Shown here in pieces: positions 63,273-64,000 of a stretch of DNA of 64,000 bases. Both the position numbers and the translations under genes were made by a program. Each line of letters opens with the position of its first letter. Positions within the stretch are counted from its first letter, which is position 1. The DNA comes from Roseiarcus sp963782255 (GTDB lineage Bacteria > Pseudomonadota > Alphaproteobacteria > Rhizobiales > Beijerinckiaceae). Location: the NCBI GenBank assembly GCA_963782255.1, contig CAWAIS010000001.1, positions 3,038,001 through 3,102,000 on the forward strand, given 5' to 3'. Under the pieces are notes generated by a model. It was not told the origin of the DNA. It made no database searches and saw nothing but the letters and a program-made list of their open reading frames with translations.

Positions 63273-64000
63273 TCACTTCATATGCGCGGCGAGGAAGGCT
63301 TCGGTTCGCGCTTGTGCGTCCTGCGTCGCCTTTTCGTCGTAGACCGTGTGATGACCCAAGTGGTCGCTCACTCCGGGAAGGGCGAAACTGCTCGTTGCGC
63401 CGGGTAAGACCACCACTTCGAGATTGGGTTTGTCTTTTATGGCCGTGCAAAGGCCAGGCGGGCTCCAATCATCCTTTTCACCGATCAACACGAGGGTCGG
63501 AACGGGAAAATCGGCGCCCCAGCCGCACCAGGGCCAATAACTGATGGCGCCGGCGAACGTCAGGGGATGATTGGCGGCAGCGTGCGAGTCGGTCGCGAGG
63601 ATGGCCGAGTTCCCCGCGTGGCCATAGCCGAGCAGGAAAACCCGTTTTGGGTCGATATCCGGCAACTTCGCGAGGGCGTTCAATGCCGCATAGGCGTCTT
63701 CGGCGCCGCGCAAGGCATAGTGACGACCGTTCGAATCCGACGTATCCGCCTCCTCGCATACGCCGTTGCCTTGCCCGCGCGGTGTATACGAATCGACGAT
63801 CAGGGTCGCGAATCCTTTCGCGGGGAGACGTTCGACCAAGGTTTTTTGCACTGCGCGCTCATCCCCAGAAGCGAAGCTGCCGCAGAAGCCCAGATAAATG
63901 ACGGCGGGGAAAGGACCGGCGCCCTGGGGCCTGAAAAGCGCGCCAGCAATAGCCTTCGTGTCAGGATCGTCCACCGGGATGGCGATGACATTCGTGTATC
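63273..64000 (-). CDS. Dienelactone hydrolase-like protein (N-terminus beyond window)
   Basis: The frame is open through the right edge (YTNVIAIPVDDPDTKAIAGA), so the start lies outside. The alpha/beta-hydrolase fold is clear: PFPAVIYLGFCGSFASGDER, GFATLIVDSYTPRGQGNGVC, DAYAALNALAKLPDIDPKRV. The nucleophile elbow, normally G-x-S/C-x-G, is LLGYGHAGNSAI, with Gly at the nucleophile position. The acid (GEKDDWSPP) and His (HLGHHTVYDEKATQDA) are kept. So it may be inactive, or use another residue. About 242 codons are visible. Confidence 0.82.
   Translation of the reverse strand, partial: YTNVIAIPVDDPDTKAIAGALFRPQGAGPFPAVIYLGFCGSFASGDERAVQKTLVERLPAKGFATLIVDSYTPRGQGNGVCEEADTSDSNGRHYALRGAEDAYAALNALAKLPDIDPKRVFLLGYGHAGNSAILATDSHAAANHPLTFAGAISYWPWCGWGADFPVPTLVLIGEKDDWSPPGLCTAIKDKPNLEVVVLPGATSSFALPGVSDHLGHHTVYDEKATQDAQARTEAFLAAHMK

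Overview
The window is GC-rich chromosomal DNA, most likely from an alphaproteobacterium of the Hyphomicrobiales (Rhizobiales). The pointers are ctrA beside fliJ, a CpdR-type receiver protein, a three-subunit transhydrogenase (pntAA/pntAB/pntB), a BioC-like methyltransferase with comF, grxC and a DUF1178 gene, a BacA-like ABC transporter, and an sRNA resembling the alphaproteobacterial suhB/mmgR family. No rRNA or tRNA gene was recognised. Assignments come from reading motifs in the sequence; no database search was run.

Layout. 0-12.5 kb is a lipid locus: on the minus strand a two-domain fatty acyl-CoA reductase, a long-chain acyl-CoA ligase and a GMC oxidoreductase; divergently a phasin, a patatin-like lipase, a TetR regulator and a TPR-like protein; then a WS/DGAT wax-ester/triacylglycerol synthase, an unknown 249-aa protein and a second acyl-CoA synthetase. 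Together they could make, store and remobilise neutral lipid. 12.6-16 kb holds an orphan Phd/VapB-type antitoxin and the methyltransferase-comF-grxC-DUF1178 group. 16-20.4 kb is a graveyard of mobile DNA: a dispersed repeat, a 2-kb group II intron whose reverse transcriptase has one amber codon, broken regulators, an IS481 fragment and a truncated integrase.

20.4-33 kb carries DUF3108, GNAT, pyrophosphatase, a VbhA-Fic toxin-antitoxin pair, nucleoside hydrolase, MATE pump, glutathione transferase, a dead PEP-CTERM relic, an M23 peptidase with the pnt operon, and fliJ. 33-42.5 kb holds ctrA, gltBD and a threonine aldolase-like gene. 42.7-54 kb has an intact PEP-CTERM protein, hsp20 with an RpoH promoter and a ROSE-type RNA thermometer, a META protein, a BclA-like ABC transporter, an AraC / Baeyer-Villiger monooxygenase / esterase unit, and groESL behind a CIRCE operator.

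54-64 kb has two Tyr/Gly-rich secreted proteins, a symporter-like membrane protein, a histidinol-phosphatase-like gene, the sRNA, an N-formylglutamate amidohydrolase, cpdR, a periplasmic binding protein, an acyltransferase and a partial dienelactone hydrolase. Two more copies of the 16-kb dispersed repeat lie in opposite orientation at 56.1 and 61.8 kb. Four otherwise good genes (groEL, the binding protein, the acyltransferase and a Pro-rich protein) have single frameshifts, so indel errors in the assembly are a real possibility. The least explained signals are the three-copy repeat family, with fixed spacing between a promoter-like box and an invariant core, and the lipid locus with its paired operator-like sites.
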